Origin: Qipengyuania psychrotolerans
GTDB lineage: Bacteria > Pseudomonadota > Alphaproteobacteria > Sphingomonadales > Sphingomonadaceae
Length of the DNA stretch: 64,000 nt
Assembly: GCF_019711355.1 (NCBI RefSeq)
Contig: NZ_CP081297.1
Span: 372,001 to 436,000 of the forward strand
Reading direction: 5' to 3'
The position numbers were made by a program, and so were the translations under genes. Positions 23,542-30,599 of this stretch are shown in pieces (position 1 is the first letter of the stretch; each line of letters starts with the position of its first letter). The notes beneath the pieces are model-generated. The model saw only the letters and a list, made by a program, of their open reading frames with translations. It had not been told where the DNA came from and ran no database searches.

Positions 23542-25065
23542 TTAGTACTCCTCCGGCTCTTCAGGCGTTTCCGCCGTGTGCGTGGGCCCGGCATCCTTCT
23601 CGCCCTTGGCCAGCTTGAACACCACGCCGGACAACAGCGCCAACGCCAGCAGGTTAGGCAAAGCCATCGCTGCGTTCGAGATGTCGCCCAAACGCCATAC
23701 CAGTTCAGACGGTTGGGCGGCGCCAAGGAAGATTACGAAACACCACAACACGCGCCATGCCATGTGAAGCTTCTTCTCGCCCGAGCGGGTTGAACCTTTC
23801 ATCCGGTCGTAGAGGAAGGTGATCGCGCGTTCGCCGTAATAGGACCACGTCAGCAGCGTCGTGAACACGAACAGGATCAGCGCGACAGAGGCCACCAGCG
23901 TTCCGATCGGGATGCCTGCCAGCGTGAATGGGAAGGCCGCAGCAAATGCGCCGCTGGTCATCTCGAAACCAACCTTGTCCGATTGCCATGCGTGCAGGAC
24001 CGATTCCCCGCCTCCGGTGAAGTCACCGCGGACCGTCAGGATGACCAGCGCGGTCATGGTACAGATGACGATGGTGTCGATGAACGTACCGAGCATGGCC
24101 ATACGGCCCTGCGATTCCGGATCGTTCGTCTGTGCCACTGCGTGCGCAATTGCTGTCGAACCCTGGCCTGCCTCGTTTGAGAACAGCCCGCGTGCCACAC
24201 CGGCGCGCAGGGCGATGATAATCGCTGCACCGACGAAGCCGCCACTGGCTGCCTGAGGATTGAAGGCTCCGTGGAAGATCAGCGCGAAGGTTTCGCCCAG
24301 ATCGCCGAAGTTCAGGATCAGCGCGATCATCGCCATGAAAATATACATGGCTGCCATGAACGGTACGACCTTTTCGGCAACATTACCGATCGACTTGATC
24401 CCGCCAATGATGACGATGAAGACGAGTACCGCAACGATCAGCCCGCCAAGCCATTCTTCAATCCCGAACAGCTCGTTCAGACCGTCAGCGACCGCATTTG
24501 CCTGAATCGAATTGCCCGTAACGAGCGCGGAAAACAGCGTGCCGAGGCAGAATACCACGGCCAGCCAAGTCCACTTCTTGCCCAGACCCATCATGATGTA
24601 GGTCATCGGGCCGCCGCGCAGGACGCCGTCGCTGGTGCGCTCGCGGTAGCGGATGGCCAGCGAACCCTCGGCAAAGGCCAGCGCCATGCCGAACAGTGCA
24701 GTGATCCACATCCAGAATATTGCGCCCGGACCGCCCAGTGCGATCGCGGTGGCGACACCGGCGAGGTTACCCGTACCGACCTGTCCCGATAAAGCGGTCG
24801 AAAGCGCTGCGAATGGTGAAATTTCGCCTTCGCCTTGGCTCTTGCGGCCAGCGAACAAGCCCTTGAAGGCACTGCCCAGCTTTAGGATCGGATAGAATTT
24901 GAGGCCGATCATGATCCACAGGCCTATGCCCAGAAGTATGATCGTCATTGGCGGGAAGGGAATGACTTCGGCCCCATTCCATGTGCCAACCCAGATAAAA
25001 TCGGATATGTTGGTAACCGGCTCAACCAGCCGATCGCCAAGACTTGGTGCCTGGCTTGTTGCCAT
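23542..25065 (-). CDS. sodium:alanine/glycine symporter, AGCS family
   Basis: A 507-aa membrane protein with about 11 helices. The family signature is visible in ALSGQVGTGNLAGVATAI near residue 90, along with GGPGAIFWMWITALFGMA, and FSNEAGQGSTAIAHA near residue 290. AGCS carriers take up alanine, glycine or related amino acids with Na+. It faces the 49-aa gene across a strong terminator and diverges from secE. Its location after three exported peptidase genes fits amino acid uptake, though that is only context. Confidence 0.9.
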   Translation of the reverse strand: MATSQAPSLGDRLVEPVTNISDFIWVGTWNGAEVIPFPPMTIILLGIGLWIMIGLKFYPILKLGSAFKGLFAGRKSQGEGEISPFAALSTALSGQVGTGNLAGVATAIALGGPGAIFWMWITALFGMALAFAEGSLAIRYRERTSDGVLRGGPMTYIMMGLGKKWTWLAVVFCLGTLFSALVTGNSIQANAVADGLNELFGIEEWLGGLIVAVLVFIVIIGGIKSIGNVAEKVVPFMAAMYIFMAMIALILNFGDLGETFALIFHGAFNPQAASGGFVGAAIIIALRAGVARGLFSNEAGQGSTAIAHAVAQTNDPESQGRMAMLGTFIDTIVICTMTALVILTVRGDFTGGGESVLHAWQSDKVGFEMTSGAFAAAFPFTLAGIPIGTLVASVALILFVFTTLLTWSYYGERAITFLYDRMKGSTRSGEKKLHMAWRVLWCFVIFLGAAQPSELVWRLGDISNAAMALPNLLALALLSGVVFKLAKGEKDAGPTHTAETPEEPEEY

Positions 25066-25162
25066 GTCGCGAAAACCCCTCTTGCGTCCCTAGATATCAG
25101 GCGGGGCACGCTAGAGATGCGCGGGGCGCTTGGAAAGCGGCAAATGTGCCTGTCTCCCCCGC

Positions 25163-25191
25163 TTGCGTTTTGCGGACGCGCGGCCTACATG
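25163..25191 (+). promoter_or_regulatory. possible sigma70 promoter of secE-nusG
   Basis: TTGCGT, 17 bases, TACATG. It would give a leader of about 105 bases before secE. The -10 is a poor match, so the call is weak. Confidence 0.3.
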
Positions 25192-25304
25192 AGTTTCGTC
25201 TTCCGACATCGATGATGGATACAGCCCCTCCCGGACTTGAACCGGGGCGGCGAAACCCCCATCCCGGAAGGCAAGAGCAGTTCAAGCGCGAAAGTGATAA
25301 GGCC

Positions 25305-25511
25305 ATGGCCGACAAAGGTGACAAGACATCCCCCGCCGAGTTCATCCGGCAGGTGCAGACGGAAGGCCGCAAGGTCGTGTGGCCGACGCGTGAAGAGACG
25401 ATCCGCATCTCGATCTTCGTCTTCATCATGATGATTATCCTTTCGCTCTTCTTCCTCGGCGTGGATTCGGTTTTCGGCGCAGTCGTGCGCTGGCTGATGA
25501 CTCTCGCTTGA
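25305..25511 (+). CDS. secE: preprotein translocase subunit SecE
   Basis: A 68-aa protein with one C-terminal membrane helix (about residues 34-60) preceded by the family pattern QVQTEGRKVVWPTREET. SecE is the small essential subunit that clamps the SecY channel in the inner membrane. The start ATG at 25305 follows AAGG; a longer frame reading in from 25044 is not a normal SecE leader. nusG follows after 47 bases, the classical secE-nusG order. Confidence 0.93.
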   Translation: MADKGDKTSPAEFIRQVQTEGRKVVWPTREETIRISIFVFIMMIILSLFFLGVDSVFGAVVRWLMTLA

Positions 25512-25558
25512 TCGGCGCCTGAGCCCGACCAGACCCTTCGACAGGAAAAAGATTTAAC

Positions 25559-26095
25559 ATGGCACGCTGGTATATCATCCACGCTTACTCCGGTTTCGAG
25601 AACAAGGTTCGCGATTCGATCATTCACGAGGCTGAGCGTCTCGGTCTGTCCGAAGGTGTCGAAGAGGTCGAAGTTCCGACTGAGACGATCACCGAGGTCA
25701 AGCGCGGCAAGAAGGTTCAGGTCGAACGCAAGTTCATGCCGGGCTACGTGCTCGCCAAGCTGAACATGACGGATGATGTCTATCACCTCGTGAAGAACAC
25801 TCCGAAGGTTACCGGCTTCCTCGGCAACAACAACAAGCCCCAGGCGATCTCCGAAAAAGAAGCTGCACGTTATTTCGGCGGCGTGGAAGAGGCCAAGTCG
25901 GCTCCGAAGAAGCAGGTCAGTGTCGATTACGAAATCGGCGACCAGGTCAAGGTGCTCGACGGGCCCTTCGCCAGCTTCAACGGCCTTGTCGAAGAACTTG
26001 ATTTCGACAAGCAGAAGGTCAAGGTTTCGGTCTCCATCTTCGGCCGCGCAACGCCGGTCGAGTTGGAATTCGAACAGGTCGAACTGGTCAAGTAA
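25559..26095 (+). CDS. nusG: transcription termination/antitermination factor NusG
   Basis: A 178-aa protein with an N-terminal NGN domain (WYIIHAYSGFENKVRDSI; later RKFMPGYVLAKL) and a C-terminal KOW domain (DQVKVLDGPFASFNGLVEE). It binds RNA polymerase to reduce pausing, and couples it to Rho and the ribosome. It is cotranscribed with secE and is followed by a strong terminator. Unlike the usual order in many bacteria, rplK does not follow directly: three minus-strand genes intervene. Confidence 0.95.
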   Translation: MARWYIIHAYSGFENKVRDSIIHEAERLGLSEGVEEVEVPTETITEVKRGKKVQVERKFMPGYVLAKLNMTDDVYHLVKNTPKVTGFLGNNNKPQAISEKEAARYFGGVEEAKSAPKKQVSVDYEIGDQVKVLDGPFASFNGLVEELDFDKQKVKVSVSIFGRATPVELEFEQVELVK

Positions 26096-26116
26096 GACGC
26101 GCCGCAAGGCCGCATG

Positions 26117-26157
26117 AAAAAGGGGCGCTCCTCGATTGCCGAGGAGCGCCCCTTTTT
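26117..26157. terminator. bidirectional terminator after nusG
   Basis: A GC-rich 13-bp stem (GGGGCGCTCCTCG and its complement) flanked by AAAAA on the left and TTTTT on the right, so it works in both directions between nusG and the convergent kinase gene. Confidence 0.9.
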
Positions 26158-26186
26158 CATTTAGGCAATGCTTGCCCCCGCGCCTC

Positions 26187-27365
26187 TCAGGCGATGCCGA
26201 ACGTTTCGTCGACAATGCGCGCGGCAAGTGAGTTTTCATCCGTTTCGGCCAGGATCGCGTCCAGGGGTGCGTGAAGATGGTAGAAAAACCGATCGGTTTC
26301 GAATTTTCGTTCTGCCCTGCCGCGCAGGACCGCAGGCACGATCCGCGTGAGCAGCTTGGTGCCGAAACCTTCTTTCTGGCTGACGGCAAAGTCCCTAGGG
26401 GCTTCGCCAACCAATTCCTCGTTCCAGACGAGATCGAAGTAATCGGCGCCATCGTCGGCCGTGGCGATGTGCCACGTCACCTGGATGCGCGATTCCTCAT
26501 TGTCCAGCATGCCGTATTTCTGTGCGTTCGTCGCCAGTTCGTGAACAGCCAGGGACAGCTGTTGCGCAGCTTCCGAACTGATCGCAATTGTCGGCCCGCC
26601 AATCGACACCCGATCCGCCACGACATTCGTCAATGGTTCCAGCTGCCGGCGAATGATGGTTTCAATCGCCTGTGAGGCGCTGTCGTCGCCGCGCAGGACA
26701 GACGATGTAGCGTCGCTGAGTGCGCCAAGGCGGCCCACGAACGTTTCCACGAAATGTTCAGGATCATTGGTCGCGCGGGCGTTCTGCCGCGCCAAGGCGG
26801 TGACCACGGTCAGCAGGTTGCTGCTGCGATGAACGGCCTCCCGGGTCAGCACCGCAAGCTTCGAATTCGCTTCACTTAATTCGGCAGTGCGCTGCGCGAC
26901 CTGCTGTTCCAGATTGTCGCCGGCAGCGCGCAATTCGGCCAATGTTTCTTTGTGCGCGGCTGCTTCCAGCTTCAGCTTGTCGTTCGATTCCTTGAGTTCG
27001 CCCGGCGATGGGAGCGATGCTAGGGTGGGGATCAGGCCGAATAGAACGATCGCGGTAACGGCCGAAACTATCCCGGTCGCCAATTTCACCAACCCGACAT
27101 AGGGATAGATCGGAATCCACAGCGTCACGATCGACAACAGGTGTGTCAGGCCGCACAGCAGGATGAAAGATGCGAACAGCATTACCAGCCCCGAATGCGG
27201 TACGTCCTTGCGCTTGCGCAGGACCGTCAGAAGCGCAATCGGAATTGCCGAATAGGAGAGGAAGATAAGCAGGTCGGAGCCGGCCCACAGGATCACCAGC
27301 CACGGTTGCCACAGCAGGCACATGCCATGCGGCATATACTGCCAGATATCGCCGAAATTACCCAT
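26187..27365 (-). CDS. HWE-type sensor histidine kinase with an ethylene-receptor-like (ETR1-N) membrane domain
   Basis: A 392-aa kinase in three parts. Residues about 20-115 form three membrane helices with Asp31, Tyr38, Pro42, Ile68, Cys71 and His75. These match ETR1 Asp25, Tyr32, Pro36, Ile62, Cys65 and His69 at a constant offset of six, including the LCGxTHL motif that binds copper and ethylene in plants. A coiled coil follows (about 123-172). The HisKA_2/HWE kinase domain has the phospho-accepting His179 (AVHRSSNLL), the N box HELATNAQKYG and the WNE motif. HWE kinases often feed alphaproteobacterial stress or light pathways; no response regulator is adjacent. Ethylene sensing is inference from the conserved residues only. 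GGAGGG precedes the start. Confidence 0.85.
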   Translation of the reverse strand: MGNFGDIWQYMPHGMCLLWQPWLVILWAGSDLLIFLSYSAIPIALLTVLRKRKDVPHSGLVMLFASFILLCGLTHLLSIVTLWIPIYPYVGLVKLATGIVSAVTAIVLFGLIPTLASLPSPGELKESNDKLKLEAAAHKETLAELRAAGDNLEQQVAQRTAELSEANSKLAVLTREAVHRSSNLLTVVTALARQNARATNDPEHFVETFVGRLGALSDATSSVLRGDDSASQAIETIIRRQLEPLTNVVADRVSIGGPTIAISSEAAQQLSLAVHELATNAQKYGMLDNEESRIQVTWHIATADDGADYFDLVWNEELVGEAPRDFAVSQKEGFGTKLLTRIVPAVLRGRAERKFETDRFFYHLHAPLDAILAETDENSLAARIVDETFGIA

Positions 27366-27378
27366 AGACCCTCCATGT

Positions 27379-27392
27379 GCGTGAGCTCACGC
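27379..27392. promoter_or_regulatory. perfect 14-bp palindrome upstream of the kinase gene
   Basis: GCGTGAGCTCACGC lies 13 bases upstream of the kinase start codon and just before its ribosome-binding site. It could be an operator or an mRNA hairpin; nothing identifies the protein. Confidence 0.35.
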
Positions 27393-27521
27393 GCAGCAGC
27401 TCGTTCAAACTTTAAAAGTGCTGAACTGGTCCGACGGCCCACCCCATCGATTTGTTGCAGGCGTGCGCCTTTACAGGCGTCCTCTCAAGACCGCCAGCGG
27501 TTTACAAATCTAGAAGTCATT

Positions 27522-28247
27522 TCATCCGGCGCCGGGCAGCGCGCCAACCTTATCTGCGTAGGCGACGCTCATCATCAGCACATCGACTGCGGCATGAGCG
27601 ATGATACAGGCCCACAGATTGCCGCCGCAGCGCACTCTCAACCAGCCAAGGCCCAGACCGACGACGCCGGTGATGAGCATCCCGCCCAAACCCTGATAGG
27701 CATGGGGCAGGCCAAACAGCACGGCCTGGACGACGATCACCAGCCAGGTCTTGTCGCCAATGCCGCGAAGCCGCTGGAGACGGTCGAACAGAAAGCCGCG
27801 CCACAGCAACTCTTCTCCGAACCCGGCTGCAAAAATCGCGACAACCACGATCCAGAGCAAGAGGCTGAGCGGGCTTTCCGTCACGAAGTCCATCACCGCG
27901 ACAACATCGGGTGCTGAAATCCCGAGTTGCCCGGCGATCCATGCGCCGATCTGGAACCAGGCGATGATCAGGCCAGCGGCAAGTGCAGCCAGCAAGAGTG
28001 TTCGCGCCCAGCTGTCCGGCGCCCGCAGGTTCCACGCTTCGGCCACATGTCCATCTCTTCGGAGCCAGAACCATGCGAGCAGTAAGGCGGCGGCCATGCT
28101 GCCCGCGACCGAGCCTAAAAGGCCTGCAGATGTCATCCCGAACATGACAACAACCGCGATCGAGACCGCGAAATAGACCAGCATCACCAGGACGAACTGG
28201 ATGATGAAGCGGACCCATCCAAGCGAGCCGAGCTTTTCAGTAGTCAT
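27522..28247 (-). CDS. CPBP-family intramembrane metalloprotease
   Basis: A 241-aa protein with about seven to eight membrane helices and all CPBP (Abi/CAAX-protease-like) motifs: EELLWRGF near residue 145 (Glu-Glu and Arg), the histidine in FGLPHAYQG near 180, and the last motif IIAHAAVD near 217. These intramembrane glutamate proteases act in prenyl processing, bacteriocin immunity or unknown roles; the target here is unknown. The start at 28247 is a plain ATG. It sits between the kinase and pspA on the same strand with gaps over 120 bases, so separate transcription is possible. Confidence 0.83.
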   Translation of the reverse strand: MTTEKLGSLGWVRFIIQFVLVMLVYFAVSIAVVVMFGMTSAGLLGSVAGSMAAALLLAWFWLRRDGHVAEAWNLRAPDSWARTLLLAALAAGLIIAWFQIGAWIAGQLGISAPDVVAVMDFVTESPLSLLLWIVVVAIFAAGFGEELLWRGFLFDRLQRLRGIGDKTWLVIVVQAVLFGLPHAYQGLGGMLITGVVGLGLGWLRVRCGGNLWACIIAHAAVDVLMMSVAYADKVGALPGAG

Positions 28248-28318
28248 TCCGCGAACCCTCCAATGCAGGTGACCGGCATTGCCCGCGAATGAGAGGCCAT
28301 CAAGTCAAAGCAGGATCC

Positions 28319-28342
28319 AATCCCCAGTTCTTGCAGGGGATT
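28319..28342 (-). terminator. hairpin downstream of pspA
   Basis: AATCCCC pairs with GGGGATT around a ten-base loop, in the gap after the pspA stop codon. No T tract, so only a possible terminator. Confidence 0.3.
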
Positions 28343-28374
28343 CGGTGGATAGTGGCCGCAGAAATCGGAAGGGT

Positions 28375-29037
28375 TCAGGCCGTTCTCTTCGCAGTGCCTG
28401 TTTCGCGCATCGCGGCAAGTTCTTCGTCGACAGCGCGGTCCCGGCTCATTTCCTCGATCTCGCGATCGACCGAGGCATTGCGGCTACGGAAATCCTGGTC
28501 ATCAGCCGCGAAATCGGTGCGCTTTTCAAGCTCTTCGATGTGTTGCATTCGCTTGGAAACACGATCGGAATCGCCGCTGCGGGCAGCAATGCCCGATGCA
28601 TTTCCGTCGGCGGCGCGCAGGTCTGCCATACGGGCGCGAACACTGTCGCGCTTGGCTTCGAGCTGGATTTCCGCCTCGTGCATTGCGGTAAGCTCTTCAT
28701 CGAGAGTGGCGATGTCTTGCTTGATCTCTTCGATCCCGGCGCGGCAATCCTCGCGCGCAAGCAAAGCTTGGCGAGCGAGGTCTTCGCGCTGGTGGTCCAT
28801 CGCGATCTTGGCTTTTTCATTCCATTCGGCAATGCGCGATTGGGCGCGCACTTGCTCTGCATCAAGGCGATCTTTCTGGCGGCGGGCCTTGCTGATGTCA
28901 CCGGTAAGGCTGATCAGTGCTTCTTCGATTTCCCGCTGGAGCTGCGCGAGCATCTTGACCGGATTTGTTGCCCCGTCGAGCGCGCTGGTCAAATTGCTGG
29001 AAATCAGCTCTTTGACCTGGATGGCGATACGAACCAC
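28375..29037 (-). CDS. pspA: PspA/IM30-family membrane-stress protein
   Basis: A 220-aa, almost entirely alpha-helical coiled-coil protein. The N-terminal helix is followed by SSNLTSALDGATNPVKML and a long charged coiled coil, which is the PspA/IM30 pattern. PspA binds the inner face of the damaged membrane and, in ESCRT-III-like assemblies, preserves integrity. The start is GTG at 29037, placed by a GAGGGG seven bases upstream and by the conserved N-terminal helix; the frame also opens further upstream without support. The usual partners pspF, pspB and pspC are not adjacent. A sigma70-like promoter (TTGACT-N18-TGTTAA) lies upstream, and I see no sigma54 motif. Confidence 0.82.
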   Translation of the reverse strand: MVRIAIQVKELISSNLTSALDGATNPVKMLAQLQREIEEALISLTGDISKARRQKDRLDAEQVRAQSRIAEWNEKAKIAMDHQREDLARQALLAREDCRAGIEEIKQDIATLDEELTAMHEAEIQLEAKRDSVRARMADLRAADGNASGIAARSGDSDRVSKRMQHIEELEKRTDFAADDQDFRSRNASVDREIEEMSRDRAVDEELAAMRETGTAKRTA

Positions 29038-29084
29038 GATAGTCCCCCTCAGAATTCGTCCGTGCTCAAAGTAATGTTCAAGTC

Positions 29085-29114
29085 TTAACACAATGCGACC
29101 AATGTAAAAGTCAA
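29085..29114 (-). promoter_or_regulatory. sigma70-like promoter of pspA
   Basis: On the minus strand: TTGACT, 18 bases, TGTTAA. The -10 ends 47 bases before the GTG start at 29037. Confidence 0.45.
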
Positions 29115-29199
29115 GAATTGACTGTGCTTGATGCCCTCGAATTTTGAAAGCACCTGTCAGGCAGTGCAATCAGCGGTCTTCACGCAGGGCGCATCACGC

Positions 29200-29227
29200 T
29201 TGCAATCGAGCGCAGAATCGCTATGTG
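29200..29227 (+). promoter_or_regulatory. possible promoter of rplK-rplA
   Basis: TTGCAA, 16 bases, TATGTG, about 130 bases upstream of rplK. The same TTGC-N16-TATGT layout precedes the S9 peptidase gene. Confidence 0.35.
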
Positions 29228-29360
29228 CGCGCCTTCCCAAGCCAAAGGCTAGGATACCAACGCGGGAGGACTGCAACCCATTCACTTGGGCAGACCGCTC
29301 GACCGCTTAACATGAGGCGTTCCCTGACAGGATGCGCCGACAGTGTGAAAGGAGGCCATA

Positions 29361-29792
29361 ATGGCCAAGAAGATTGAAGGCTATATCAAGCTGCAAGTGC
29401 CCGCGGGCACTGCAAACCCGTCACCGCCGATCGGCCCTGCGCTGGGTCAGCGCGGCGTGAACATCATGGAATTCTGCAAGGCATTTAATGCTGCCACGCA
29501 GGACCTTGAGAAGAACGCTCCAATCCCGACGATCATCACCGTTTATGCGGACCGTTCGTTCAGCTTCACCACCAAGACGCCGCCGGCTTCGTTCTACCTG
29601 AAGAAGGCAGCCAAGCTTAAGTCGGGTTCGGCCGAACCGGGCAAGGTTTCTGCCGGAACCATCAAGCAGAGCGCCGTCAAGGAAATCGCAGAGGCCAAGA
29701 TGAAGGACCTCAATGCGAACGATATCGATCAGGCAATGAAGATCATCGAAGGCTCCGCGCGTTCGATGGGCCTCGAAGTGGTGGAGGGCTAA
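29361..29792 (+). CDS. rplK: 50S ribosomal protein L11
   Basis: A 143-aa protein matching L11 along its length: [20 protein letters not shown] near residue 9, [15 protein letters not shown], then [19 protein letters not shown], with the RNA-binding C-terminal domain after that. L11 binds 23S rRNA at the GTPase centre. A strong AAAGGAGG precedes the ATG at 29361. rplA follows after four bases. Transcription of the pair is often controlled by L1 binding; I did not identify the L1 site here. Confidence 0.97.
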   Translation: MAKKIEGYIKLQVPAGTANPSPPIGPALGQRGVNIMEFCKAFNAATQDLEKNAPIPTIITVYADRSFSFTTKTPPASFYLKKAAKLKSGSAEPGKVSAGTIKQSAVKEIAEAKMKDLNANDIDQAMKIIEGSARSMGLEVVEG

Positions 29793-29796
29793 GAAC

Positions 29797-30489
29797 ATGG
29801 CAAAGCAGACAAAAGTACAGCAAGTCCGTGCCAAGCTCGACAGCGAGAAGCTGTATACGGTCGACGAAGCAATCGCCACTCTGCGCGAGCACAAGTCGAA
29901 GTTTGACGAGACTGTCGAAGTCGCGATGAACCTGGGCGTCGACCCGCGTCACGCAGACCAGATGGTTCGCGGCATGGTTTCGCTGCCCTCGGGCACCGGC
30001 AAGGACGTCAAGGTTGCCGTGTTCGCACGCGGTGACAACGCCGAAAAGGCACTTGCTGCCGGCGCCGACAAGGTCGGTGCAGAAGATCTCATGGAAGACA
30101 TGCAGAACGGCAACCTCGATTATGACCGCGTGATCGCTACGCCGGACATGATGGGTGTTGTTGGCCGTCTCGGTAAGGTTCTGGGCCCCAAGGGCCTGAT
30201 GCCCAACCCGAAGCTGGGCACTGTCACTCCAAACGTGGAACAGGCCGTTAAGGACGCCAAGGGCGGCCAGGTCGAATTCCGCGTCGAAAAGCAGGGCATC
30301 ATCCACAGCGGTATCGGCAAGCTGTCCTTCAAGGACGACGCTTTGAAGGATAACTTCAAGGCGCTGACCGACGCCATCGTCAAGGCGAAGCCTTCGGGTT
30401 CCAAAGGCAAGTACGTCCGGAAGATCACTCTGACCTCCTCGATGGGCCCAGGCCTCAAGGTCGACCTGAGCGAAGTCGAAGGCGCGTAA
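29797..30489 (+). CDS. rplA: 50S ribosomal protein L1
   Basis: A 230-aa protein with the L1 two-domain pattern: [36 protein letters not shown] near the start, the middle-domain [18 protein letters not shown], and the closing [21 protein letters not shown]1 binds the 23S rRNA stalk that moves deacylated tRNA out of the E site. It is separated from rplK by only four bases. Unlike in many genomes, rplJ and rplL do not follow; the next gene is on the other strand. Confidence 0.97.
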   Translation: MAKQTKVQQVRAKLDSEKLYTVDEAIATLREHKSKFDETVEVAMNLGVDPRHADQMVRGMVSLPSGTGKDVKVAVFARGDNAEKALAAGADKVGAEDLMEDMQNGNLDYDRVIATPDMMGVVGRLGKVLGPKGLMPNPKLGTVTPNVEQAVKDAKGGQVEFRVEKQGIIHSGIGKLSFKDDALKDNFKALTDAIVKAKPSGSKGKYVRKITLTSSMGPGLKVDLSEVEGA

Positions 30490-30551
30490 CGCGTTTGTGC
30501 AACATAGCGGCAGCGCTTATTTCGATGCGCTGACCTATATTGTGAAAGATT

Positions 30552-30585
30552 GAGAAGGGCCGGGGGAAACCTCCGGCCCTTTCTC
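30552..30585 (+). terminator. terminator after rplK-rplA
   Basis: GAGAAGGGCCGG pairs with CCGGCCCTTTCTC around a short loop, with T-rich flanks; it lies 62 bases past the rplA stop and faces the convergent DUF2339 gene. Confidence 0.75.
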
Positions 30586-30599
30586 TATGTTCGCATGGC

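Larger units (their letters stand above)
29038..29360. other. 323-bp divergent intergenic region between pspA and rplK
   Basis: It holds the outward promoters listed separately for pspA (minus) and rplK (plus), and the rplK ribosome-binding site AAAGGAGGCC just before 29361. The part next to pspA is AT-rich relative to the window. I see no convincing reading frame, tRNA or named leader motif in it. Confidence 0.6.

Noticed and set aside
25230..25246. tRNA T-arm-like sequence (CCCGG-ACTTGAA-CCGGG) upstream of secE
   Set aside because: A T-arm-like stem read on the minus strand, but no matching acceptor, D-arm or anticodon arm lies within 80 bases, so it is not a tRNA gene. A decayed tRNA fragment cannot be excluded.
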